A program made the position numbers and the translations under genes. From NCBI RefSeq assembly GCF_009695815.1, contig NZ_VUNE01000001.1:496001-560000 (forward strand): DNA of 64,000 bases, given 5' to 3'. The stretch is from Peptostreptococcus porci (lineage in GTDB: Bacteria > Bacillota > Clostridia > Peptostreptococcales > Peptostreptococcaceae). Below the pieces are notes generated by a model. It was not told where the DNA came from and did not search any database. It saw nothing but the letters and a program-made list of their open reading frames with translations. Below, piece by piece: positions 1 through 7,101 of this stretch (within the stretch, counting starts at the first letter, position 1; each line of letters opens with the position of its first letter).

Positions 1-336
1 CGCAATATCTAATCTAAGTATTTGAGAAAACAAAAAACTTCGTGTTTTATCATCTGTCCTAAAGTATATTTTTTCGCAGTCTATATCACAAATAGTACCT
101 ATGTAAGGATCTTTTCTATCGGACGTGAACAGTAAAATAGTTACACCGTACTGGTACATTTGGTATATTATTATCATCTTTTCTTCTGGGTCCATTTCCT
201 CAGAAAAGCTGGATTCATTTTTCAATTTAGTTAGAGCAGTCGTATGTTCGGATATAAAGAAGCTCATCCATTTTGCCATACCTCTATCAACGTATTCTCT
301 TGCAACCTTATAAGGTAGGTAAGATCTATCTATCAT
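1..336 (-). CDS. YolD-like protein (partial, runs off left edge)
   Basis: I translated this from the reverse strand. The first 112 residues are visible, starting at an ATG at 336 that overlaps the polymerase stop codon in an ATGA arrangement; the C-terminus lies outside the window. Residues about 10-35 carry the pattern DRGMAKWMSFFISEHT, which resembles the YolD-like family signature. A later stretch (GTICDIDCEKIYF) fits the small beta-rich fold of that family. YolD-like genes are typically found beside UvrX/DinB-type polymerases, as here, and are thought to take part in UV-damage tolerance, though their biochemistry is poorly known. The overlap with the polymerase gene implies translational coupling in one operon with the upstream repressor. 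Confidence 0.75.
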   Translation of the reverse strand, partial: MIDRSYLPYKVAREYVDRGMAKWMSFFISEHTTALTKLKNESSFSEEMDPEEKMIIIYQMYQYGVTILLFTSDRKDPYIGTICDIDCEKIYFRTDDKTRSFLFSQILRLDIA

Positions 337-1745
337 TTTGTACCATCCATTCCACCGCAATGGCCACCTATCAATTTGCTCCTTTGACGGACTCTGGATC
401 CTTCCATCAAGGATGTACCTTTTTGTATTGCTAGGTAACCAAACTTGTCTCTTATACCGTCTATTGCATTTTCCAGATTTTCTTTTTTTTGCATTTCAAT
501 TGGATCGTCAAAAAGCGAAAAAACCTGATATTCTCTTTTTTGAAGCTGTTCATACCTCACTCCAATTCTTCTGACAGAGCCACCATTAAACTTGCATCTA
601 AACAAATCTATAACGTGTTTTATCAAATCTTCTGTGTGATGAGTTGGCTTAATTTTTTTGCTCGCATTTATAGATTTATGATCGTCGTTATGGCTAAATC
701 CGATATAGATTGATACTACACAGGCATCTTTATCTATTCTTCTCAGGCGTATGGCAACTTGTTCTGCAATCTCTTTTAGAACTATTTCTATTTCGGATTG
801 CTTTGTATAATTTCTAGGAAGAACCTGAGAATTACCCAATCCCTTTGATTGTGGCTTATAGGGGACTGTGACCTTGCTCTCATCTACACCATTTGCATGA
901 AACCATAGCTGGACACCCATCACACCAAATTCCTTTTTAAGGTATTCTGGGTTAAAGTTTGCAAGCTCTTTTATCGAGTATATTCCGATTTTGTTTAGTC
1001 TTTTTGCTGTCCTACTTCCGATTCCCCAAAAATCTACGAGATTATCGATTCCCCAAACCTTTGTCTCAATATCTTCGTATGACCAATTTGCCCTCATACT
1101 TTTTGTTTTTTTTGCCTCGTTGTCGAGGGCTAGTTTTGCTAATAGTGGATTGGCGTTACTCATTCCTATTGCAGAATAGATTCCTATTTCTCTCCAAATA
1201 TCATTTTGAATCCTTGAACATACTATATCTAATTTGTCTTTTCTACTGATGGTGCTGTCTCCAACAAAATAGTTTATGGATGTTGTGAGGTCTATGAATG
1301 CCTCGTCGATTGAATATGGGCAAATTTCGCTTGGGGAGGCAAAGTTTTGGAATATTTTTTGAATTTTTATGTTTTCCTGTATATACAGCGACATACGAGG
1401 TGGTACTATAAAGGTTTTTTCTGCCCATTGTTCTACAAATTCGATGTATTTTTTTGTCACATTAATATTTTGTCTGGATGCATTTTCAAAGCTGAATTTG
1501 CGTGTGTTTATATCAAATGGCAAATCTCTGGCTCTACCTACATTGCTTCTTCCGAATACTTCTTTGAATATTGGTGAGCTAGCTAATATTAGACCATTGT
1601 GGTTGTCGAAATTACTCATTACGCACAGAGATGTGTTTAGAGGGTGAAGTCCTCTTTGAACACACTCAACACTAGCATAAAAAGATTTCATATCTACAAA
1701 AGCGATATCTGAACGAGGTTCTCTGGAATAGTCAATAATTGTCAT
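333..1745 (-). CDS. Y-family DNA polymerase, UvrX/DinB-like
   Basis: This is a 470-residue translesion DNA polymerase of the UmuC/DinB (Y) family, expected to copy past DNA lesions at low fidelity. The first metal-binding motif is FVDMKSFYASVE with Asp18, and the catalytic pair is in YSIDEAFIDL (Asp147, Glu148). A helix-hairpin-helix-like stretch (WGIGSRTAKRLNKIGI) follows near residue 240, then the little-finger domain. The C-terminal tail ending in RSKLIGGH is typical of the Gram-positive UvrX/YqjW subgroup. It starts 4 bp after the stop of the S24-type repressor and overlaps the YolD-like gene, so the three form an operon probably induced by DNA damage. Confidence 0.93.
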   Translation of the reverse strand: MTIIDYSREPRSDIAFVDMKSFYASVECVQRGLHPLNTSLCVMSNFDNHNGLILASSPIFKEVFGRSNVGRARDLPFDINTRKFSFENASRQNINVTKKYIEFVEQWAEKTFIVPPRMSLYIQENIKIQKIFQNFASPSEICPYSIDEAFIDLTTSINYFVGDSTISRKDKLDIVCSRIQNDIWREIGIYSAIGMSNANPLLAKLALDNEAKKTKSMRANWSYEDIETKVWGIDNLVDFWGIGSRTAKRLNKIGIYSIKELANFNPEYLKKEFGVMGVQLWFHANGVDESKVTVPYKPQSKGLGNSQVLPRNYTKQSEIEIVLKEIAEQVAIRLRRIDKDACVVSIYIGFSHNDDHKSINASKKIKPTHHTEDLIKHVIDLFRCKFNGGSVRRIGVRYEQLQKREYQVFSLFDDPIEMQKKENLENAIDGIRDKFGYLAIQKGTSLMEGSRVRQRSKLIGGHCGGMDGTK

Positions 1746-1749
1746 GATA

Positions 1750-2403
1750 CTATTTCTCCATAGGTCTGAAGCTATCCACGACCAAGCCTACTACTCTGAC
1801 TTCATCTATTGAGGCTAGAATGTCGTCATATTTTTTATTTATTGAAACCAGTCTTATTTTTTCGCTTTCCAGATAAACCTTTTTGATGTAGGTATTTTCT
1901 CTGTACACGACAGCATAGACCTGTCCATCAAAATCAAATCCAGTATTTTTTATTAGGGCGACGTCGCCATCTCTATATTTTGGCTCCATAGAGTCACCCT
2001 TTATCCAAGAGGCTATATCATGTGAAATATTTTTATCGAAATATACTGTGTCGTATCCACTATTCTCGTCGTACCATTCACCTTTGCCGGCTGAAAGCTC
2101 TGCATGAACTCTGTATAGTGTAAGCTGTGATGAGTATAGCTCATTTGCATAATTCATAAGCTTGTATCTATTTAATTCATTTAACCTTAGATATTTATGT
2201 ACAATCTCGTAGTCAGACTCAAAGTAATCTATATCAACATTGTAAAACTCGGCTAGCTTTTTTAGGTTTTTGCTGTTTGGCTGATAGGTGCCAACCTCCC
2301 AGCTTGAGTAGGCGGAACGTGTGACACCGATGTATTTGGCAATTTTTGTCTGAGAGTAACCGTACTCGAGCCTTATTTTCTTTAGGTTATCATGTGAAAA
2401 CAT
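1750..2403 (-). CDS. XRE-HTH / S24 LexA-like autocleaving repressor
   Basis: This 217-residue protein has an N-terminal Cro/CI-type helix-turn-helix (about residues 6-60) and a C-terminal S24 (LexA/CI-like) serine peptidase domain. The likely nucleophile is Ser138 in GDSMEP, with the general-base lysine at 174 or 175 in YIKKVY. A candidate self-cleavage Ala-Gly is at 105-106 (SAGKG). By family knowledge such proteins repress their own operon and cut themselves when activated RecA filaments form, so this is the probable switch for the downstream polymerase and YolD-like genes. The ATG at 2403 has a strong AGGAGGC ribosome site at 2411-2417. Phage CI-like repressors have the same architecture, but no other phage genes are nearby. 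Confidence 0.9.
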   Translation of the reverse strand: MFSHDNLKKIRLEYGYSQTKIAKYIGVTRSAYSSWEVGTYQPNSKNLKKLAEFYNVDIDYFESDYEIVHKYLRLNELNRYKLMNYANELYSSQLTLYRVHAELSAGKGEWYDENSGYDTVYFDKNISHDIASWIKGDSMEPKYRDGDVALIKNTGFDFDGQVYAVVYRENTYIKKVYLESEKIRLVSINKKYDDILASIDEVRVVGLVVDSFRPMEK

Positions 2404-2430
2404 GGTTTATGCCTCCTTTTAAATTGTCAA

Positions 2431-2476
2431 GTTATAACTTTACAAACAGTATAACATTTTTGTGATAATTTGAAAA
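2431..2476 (-). promoter_or_regulatory. Promoter and candidate operator of the repressor-polymerase operon
   Basis: On the minus strand a -35-like TTTTCA (2471-2476) and a -10 TATACT (2448-2453) are 17 bp apart. A perfect 8-bp palindrome GTTATAAC lies at 2431-2438, just downstream of the -10, and a related GTATAAC overlaps the -10 at 2449-2455. Two similar short sites at and below the -10 would suit autorepression by the S24-type repressor. The operator assignment is inference. Confidence 0.5.
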
Positions 2477-2553
2477 TATTTTTTTAAAAAATTATATATT
2501 TGTTATTGAAATTTGGTTTGAAAAAAATTTTTGAGGAAAATCTAATAAATTGC

Positions 2554-2582
2554 TTGCATTATGTATTTTTTTTTGTTAAAAT
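2554..2582 (+). promoter_or_regulatory. Predicted sigma-A promoter of the pheST leader
   Basis: A -35 TTGCAT at 2554-2559 and a -10 TAAAAT at 2577-2582 are separated by 17 bp. Transcription would begin near 2590, giving a leader of about 300 nt that holds the T-box element. Confidence 0.5.
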
Positions 2583-2629
2583 ACATTCATAGTTTTCAGA
2601 AAATATAAATATTTAATACTAAATGCTAT

Positions 2630-2862
2630 GAAGGAGAAAAGTACCAAAATACGTGTGATTTAGAGAGAAGTTGGTTGGTGAAAAACTTTTTGCTGTGTGT
2701 TGGGAAGTTCACTCTGGAGCAGCTTTATTGAAATAGTAGTAGATAAAGACGTGATGTGCGTTAAACTTTTGAGGTGGTTTGCAATTTATTTGTGCAGACT
2801 ATTAGGGTGGTACCGCGATTTCAGACCTTTTTCGTCCCTATGGATGGAAAGGGTCTTTTTTA
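2630..2862 (+). ncRNA. T-box leader for pheST (phenylalanine)
   Basis: The conserved T-box AGGGTGGTACCGCG is present at 2804-2817. It is followed directly by a hairpin at 2823-2856 (GACC arm, GGGTC return arm) and a T run, which forms the terminator/antiterminator switch. In T-box leaders uncharged tRNA pairs with a specifier codon and with the T-box to allow read-through. A TTC phenylalanine codon at 2708-2710, followed by ACTCTGGAGC, is a plausible specifier and fits the pheS-pheT genes downstream. The T-box motif is certain; the specifier and the 5' boundary are estimates. Confidence 0.93.
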
Positions 2863-2887
2863 TTTGTATAGAGAAAGGAAGATTGGT

Positions 2888-3919
2888 ATGCAGGAAAAAT
2901 TAAAACAATTGAAAAAAGAAGCTGAGGAAAAGATAGCGTCAGCGGTTAATTTAGACGAAATTGAAAAATTGAGAGTAGAGTATCTTGGTAAAAAAGGAGA
3001 TCTTACAAAAATATTGAAGGACATGGGTAGGCTTTCAAACGAAGAAAGACCGATTATAGGAAAACTTGGAAATGAAGTCAGAGAAATGATAACTACTGCC
3101 ATAAATGAAAAAAAGGAAGCAGTTAGGCAAGTTATTTTAGATAAGAAGTTAGAAGCTGAAACTATTGATGTTACTATGCCAGGTACTGAGTATAAAATTG
3201 GTAAGAAGCATATCATAAGCAGAATGATAGATGAAGTTACAGAAATATTTATGGGTATGGGATTCTCAATAGCAGAAGGACCTGAAATCGAAACGGTTAG
3301 AAATAACTTCGATGCACTTAATGCACCAAAGGATCATCCATCTAGAGATATGTCTGATACATTCTATATTACAGAAGATATATTATTGAGAACACAGACT
3401 TCACCTGTTCAGATAAGAACTATGGAAGCGGCTGTTAAGACAGGTGACCTTCCTCTGAAGATAATAGTTCCAGGACGATGCTTCAGAAGTGATAGTCCAG
3501 ATGCGACACACTCACCTATGTTCCATCAGATTGAAGTATTGGTAGTAGGAAAGGATATAACATTTGCGGAATTTAAGGGTACAATGGAAACATTTGTAAG
3601 GAAGCTATTTGGTCCTGAAACAAAGACGAAATTCAGACCACACAACTTCCCGTTTACAGAGCCGAGTGCAGAAATTGACGTTTCTTGCTTTAAGTGTGGT
3701 GGTAAAGGCTGTTCTGTATGTAAGGGTGAAGGTTGGATAGAAATACTAGGTGCTGGTATGGTTCATCCTAATGTATTGAGAAATTGTGGTATAGATCCTG
3801 ACGAATACAGTGGCTTTGCTGCTGGTATGGGTGTTGAAAGATTGGGAATGCTTAAATATGGAATTGACGATATAAGATTGATGTTTGAAAATGATGCTAG
3901 ATTCTTGGATCAATTCTAG
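2888..3919 (+). CDS. pheS: Phenylalanyl-tRNA synthetase alpha subunit
   Basis: This is the catalytic alpha subunit (343 residues) of the alpha2-beta2 enzyme that charges tRNA-Phe. The N-terminal coiled coil spans about residues 1-85. The class II motif 2 is GRCFRSDSPDATHSPMFHQIE and motif 3 is near the C-terminus (GFAAGMGVERLGM). A cysteine-rich insert, CFKCGGKGCSVCKGEGW, is found in a subset of PheS proteins and may hold zinc. I chose the ATG at 2888, behind AGAAAGGAAG, because the longer open frame upstream runs through the T-box terminator. pheT follows after 32 bp. Expression should respond to tRNA-Phe charging through the T-box. Confidence 0.97.
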   Translation: MQEKLKQLKKEAEEKIASAVNLDEIEKLRVEYLGKKGDLTKILKDMGRLSNEERPIIGKLGNEVREMITTAINEKKEAVRQVILDKKLEAETIDVTMPGTEYKIGKKHIISRMIDEVTEIFMGMGFSIAEGPEIETVRNNFDALNAPKDHPSRDMSDTFYITEDILLRTQTSPVQIRTMEAAVKTGDLPLKIIVPGRCFRSDSPDATHSPMFHQIEVLVVGKDITFAEFKGTMETFVRKLFGPETKTKFRPHNFPFTEPSAEIDVSCFKCGGKGCSVCKGEGWIEILGAGMVHPNVLRNCGIDPDEYSGFAAGMGVERLGMLKYGIDDIRLMFENDARFLDQF

Positions 3920-3951
3920 TTTCATAATGAATTTATATTGGGAGGAAAAAT

Positions 3952-6348
3952 ATGTTAGTTTCTTTAAAATGGTTAAAAGAATATGTTGATATAGATTTGG
4001 ATGCCAAAACATTTGGTGACAAAATGACAATGACAGGTACAAAAACAGAAACTGTTGAGTACTATGGTGAAGAAATATCGAATGTAGTGGTAGGTAAGAT
4101 AATTAAGATTGAAAAGCATCCAGATGCCGATAAGCTGGTTATAACTAAAGTAGATGTGGGTGCTGAGGAACTAGTTCAAATTGTAACTGGGGCGAAAAAC
4201 ATAAAAGAGAATGATTACATACCAGTTGCATTGGATGGAGCCACACTTCCAGGTGGAATAACGATTAAAAACGGTAAGCTGAGAGGTGTTGATTCAAACG
4301 GGATGCTTTGCTCGGCTAAGGAGCTTGGAATAGATGAAAAGTATATCGAAGAGTATAAGAAAAATGGCATATACATTCTCGATATGGAGGATAGCTATGA
4401 AGCTGGAAAAGATATCAAGGATGTATTGGGATTAAATGATGCTGTAATAGATTTTGAATTGACATCAAATAGGCCTGATTGCAAATGTATGCTAGGTATA
4501 GCTAGAGAGGCAGCTGTCACTTTAAATGAAAAGATAAAATATCCAGAAATAAGTGTCAAAGAAGAATCTGAAAAAAATATAGACGTTGAAGTAAGTATAG
4601 AAAGTCCTGACTTATGTGGTGGATATCTTGCTAGAAGAGTAACTGATGTAGTTATTGAAAAATCTCCATACTGGATGCAGAGAAGATTGGTGGAATCAGG
4701 TGTAAGACCGATAAACAACATCGTCGATATAACGAATTACGTTATGCTTGAAACGGGACAGCCAATGCATGCATTCGACATGAGAGAAATTGGAAACAAT
4801 AAAATAGTTGTGAAGAATGCCAATGAGGGCGATACATTCGTAACACTTGATGGTCAAGAGAGAAAGCTTGATGCAGATATGTTGATGATAACAAATGGTG
4901 AAAGATATCTAGGCGTTGCAGGTGTAATGGGTGGAGAAGAATCTGAAATCAAGGATGACACAACTGAAATAATGTTGGAATCGGCATTATTCAATCCAGA
5001 AAATATTAGAAAAACATCAAAGAAGCTAGGTCTTAGAACAGAGGCTTCTTCAAGATTTGAAAAACCAATTGCACAGACTACTGCTGAGATGGCTCTTGAG
5101 AGAGCTGCACAATTAATAGAGTTACTTGGTGCTGGTAAGGTTATGAAGGGCGTGATCGACAATAGAACGAATGAGGCTAAAAAACAGACTATTACAGTTA
5201 GTCCAAGTAGAATAAATGCCAGATTGGGAATCGAATTGTCAATGGATGAATTTTGCGATATTCTTAGAAAATTGGAATTTGTGTGTGACTTAAAATCTGA
5301 AGATGAATTGCATTTAGAGGTGCCATCTTTTAGATTGGACATCGAACAGGAAGCCGATATATTTGAGGAAATTGCAAGAATATACGGATTTGAAAATCTG
5401 CCATCCGTACAGTTGCAAGGTAATACTACAGCAGGTGTTAGAACAGATAGACAAAAATTCTTAGATGGAGTAAAGAATGCTGCTATATCCTGTGGGCTAT
5501 ACGAATCATTGACTTATTCGTTTGTAAGTCCAAGAGGGCTTGACAAGATAAGAGTTCCTCAGGATTCAAAGCTTAGAGATGTAGTAAAACTGTTAAACCC
5601 ATTGGGAGAAGATACATCTATAATGAGAAGCACCTTGATTCCAAATATGCTTGATGTTATATATACGAACTCCTCTAGAAATATAGATGAGGTCGGACTA
5701 TTCGAAAGCGGACACGTATTTACTCCTGAGGAAATGGCTGGAGTTGAAGAAACAAGACTTTGTATAGGTATGTATGGCAAAGACGTGGATTTCTTCACTT
5801 TGAAGGGTGTCGTTGAAAAGATATTTGAAAGAAACGGATTGAAAGGTCAAAAATATGTTTCAGAATCTGCAAACACGACTTTCCATCCAGGTAGATGTGC
5901 AAATATAGTATTTGGCGATAAAAAGATAGCAACGTTGGGGGAAATTCATCCAGAAGTTCTTAACAACTATGGTATAAACAAGAGAGTTTATGTTGCCGAG
6001 ATAGATATAGATACAGTGTACAGCTTGGCTGATAATACGATTGTATTTAAGCCACTTCCAAAATTCCCAGCAGTGACAAGAGATATAGCTCTATTAGTTA
6101 AGGCTGACGTTGAAGTTGGTGATATAGATGAAATAATTATGTCAAACGGACAAGGTCTTGTGGAAACTTGTAAGTTATTCGATGTTTACAGAGGTGAGCA
6201 GATAGGCAAGGGATATAAATCAATAGCCTACTCTATAGTATATAGAAGTCTGGAAAAAACACTTACGGATATTGATGTTGCACCAGTACATGAAAAAATT
6301 CTTGCAGAGCTTGAAAATAAATTGGGTGCGAAACTGAGAGAACAGTAA
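3952..6348 (+). CDS. pheT: Phenylalanyl-tRNA synthetase beta subunit
   Basis: The 798-residue beta subunit of phenylalanyl-tRNA synthetase is of normal bacterial length. An EMAP-type tRNA-binding domain occupies about residues 40-150. It is followed by the B3/4 editing domain, the B5 domain, a catalytically inactive class II-like core and a C-terminal ferredoxin-like anticodon-binding domain (about residues 705-798, starting near FKPLPKFPAVTRDIALLV). The ATG at 3952 is preceded by a strong GGGAGG site. It pairs with PheS encoded 32 bp upstream and is controlled by the same T-box leader. Nothing unusual was seen. Confidence 0.97.
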   Translation: MLVSLKWLKEYVDIDLDAKTFGDKMTMTGTKTETVEYYGEEISNVVVGKIIKIEKHPDADKLVITKVDVGAEELVQIVTGAKNIKENDYIPVALDGATLPGGITIKNGKLRGVDSNGMLCSAKELGIDEKYIEEYKKNGIYILDMEDSYEAGKDIKDVLGLNDAVIDFELTSNRPDCKCMLGIAREAAVTLNEKIKYPEISVKEESEKNIDVEVSIESPDLCGGYLARRVTDVVIEKSPYWMQRRLVESGVRPINNIVDITNYVMLETGQPMHAFDMREIGNNKIVVKNANEGDTFVTLDGQERKLDADMLMITNGERYLGVAGVMGGEESEIKDDTTEIMLESALFNPENIRKTSKKLGLRTEASSRFEKPIAQTTAEMALERAAQLIELLGAGKVMKGVIDNRTNEAKKQTITVSPSRINARLGIELSMDEFCDILRKLEFVCDLKSEDELHLEVPSFRLDIEQEADIFEEIARIYGFENLPSVQLQGNTTAGVRTDRQKFLDGVKNAAISCGLYESLTYSFVSPRGLDKIRVPQDSKLRDVVKLLNPLGEDTSIMRSTLIPNMLDVIYTNSSRNIDEVGLFESGHVFTPEEMAGVEETRLCIGMYGKDVDFFTLKGVVEKIFERNGLKGQKYVSESANTTFHPGRCANIVFGDKKIATLGEIHPEVLNNYGINKRVYVAEIDIDTVYSLADNTIVFKPLPKFPAVTRDIALLVKADVEVGDIDEIIMSNGQGLVETCKLFDVYRGEQIGKGYKSIAYSIVYRSLEKTLTDIDVAPVHEKILAELENKLGAKLREQ

Positions 6349-6374
6349 ATATTAATATAAACATTTTTCTTATT

Positions 6375-6414
6375 GTACTTTATTATATCAGAAATGTTTG
6401 ATATAATAAGGTAC
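6375..6414. repeat. Long imperfect inverted repeat between pheT and zapA
   Basis: Two 16-nt arms (6375-6390 and 6399-6414) match as an inverted repeat with a single G-U type mismatch around an 8-nt loop. There is no following T run on either strand, so it is not a typical terminator. The right arm contains TATAAT at 6402-6407, so the site may also be a zapA promoter under a dyad operator. Confidence 0.6.
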
Positions 6415-6449
6415 AGGAAATGTTTATTGAAGGGTGGTGTATTGAATTA

Positions 6450-7025
6450 ATGAATAGGGTTAGTGTAACTATTGATGGTATTGAGTATCAGATTACAGGA
6501 GAAAAAAATGAAGCCGAAATTGTAAAGGTTGCAAAGTTCATTGACGGAGAGCTAAAGCAGATTAGTAAATCAGCACCATCACTTAGTAAAATTAGTGCTG
6601 CGATATTGACATCTGTGAATATTGCGGACAAACTTTTTGACAGCAACTTGGAAGTTGAGAGGTTGAAAAGAGAGATAGAAGAAATCACTGAAAATTATTC
6701 TTCAAAGACAATTGATGTTGAAAAAGAGTTTGATTCGGTATTAAGTAAATTGGAAGAAGCTGAAAAAAATGCTGAAGAACTTGGCAAAAAAGTGATCGTC
6801 TTGGAACATGAGCTGAGTAGAAAGGATGAAATTATCAGAAATAATTCTGCTAATGCTCCTGTTGTCGTGGATGAAGACTATGAGAAGAAGATAAAGTCAC
6901 TAGAATTATATATCAAAGAGATGGAAAATAAAGTGGCTGTGGCAGAAAGCATGGCTACGGAGTTCCAAAATAAAGCATATAACATTCAGTTGAACTATGA
7001 GGAATTAAAAAAGAACATTAAATAG
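6450..7025 (+). CDS. zapA: ZapA-like cell division protein with extended coiled coil
   Basis: This 191-residue protein starts with a ZapA domain (residues 1-75; NRVSVTIDGIEYQITGEKNE, then an IAAL/NIADKL helix). ZapA bundles FtsZ filaments in the division ring. The rest is a long charged coiled coil, so the protein is about twice as long as Escherichia coli ZapA, as seen in clostridial homologues. I chose the ATG at 6450 because AGGGTGGTG (6431-6439) is well placed for it and because the ZapA match starts here. The gene sits between pheT and a U32 peptidase, a common clostridial order. A terminator follows. Confidence 0.85.
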   Translation: MNRVSVTIDGIEYQITGEKNEAEIVKVAKFIDGELKQISKSAPSLSKISAAILTSVNIADKLFDSNLEVERLKREIEEITENYSSKTIDVEKEFDSVLSKLEEAEKNAEELGKKVIVLEHELSRKDEIIRNNSANAPVVVDEDYEKKIKSLELYIKEMENKVAVAESMATEFQNKAYNIQLNYEELKKNIK

Positions 7026-7035
7026 AGATTAAAAT

Positions 7036-7062
7036 GGACTGCAAAATATGTAGTCCTTTTTT
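7036..7062 (+). terminator. Terminator after zapA
   Basis: GGACT (7036-7040) pairs with AGTCC (7052-7056), followed by six T residues. Confidence 0.75.
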
Positions 7063-7101
7063 ATCATATATGGCGAAAGTCGATGTAATTTGGGAGGAAT
7101 A

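Noticed and set aside
125-313. Plus-strand open frame of 62 codons at the left edge
   Set aside because: It is the complement of the YolD-like gene, which has a family match and fits the operon.
1-2476. Prophage end or integrative element
   Set aside because: Only the S24-type repressor is phage-like; no integrase, attachment site or structural genes are visible.
2774-2887. Upstream extension of the pheS reading frame
   Set aside because: It would run through the T-box and terminator, and the ATG at 2888 has a ribosome site and matches the family start.
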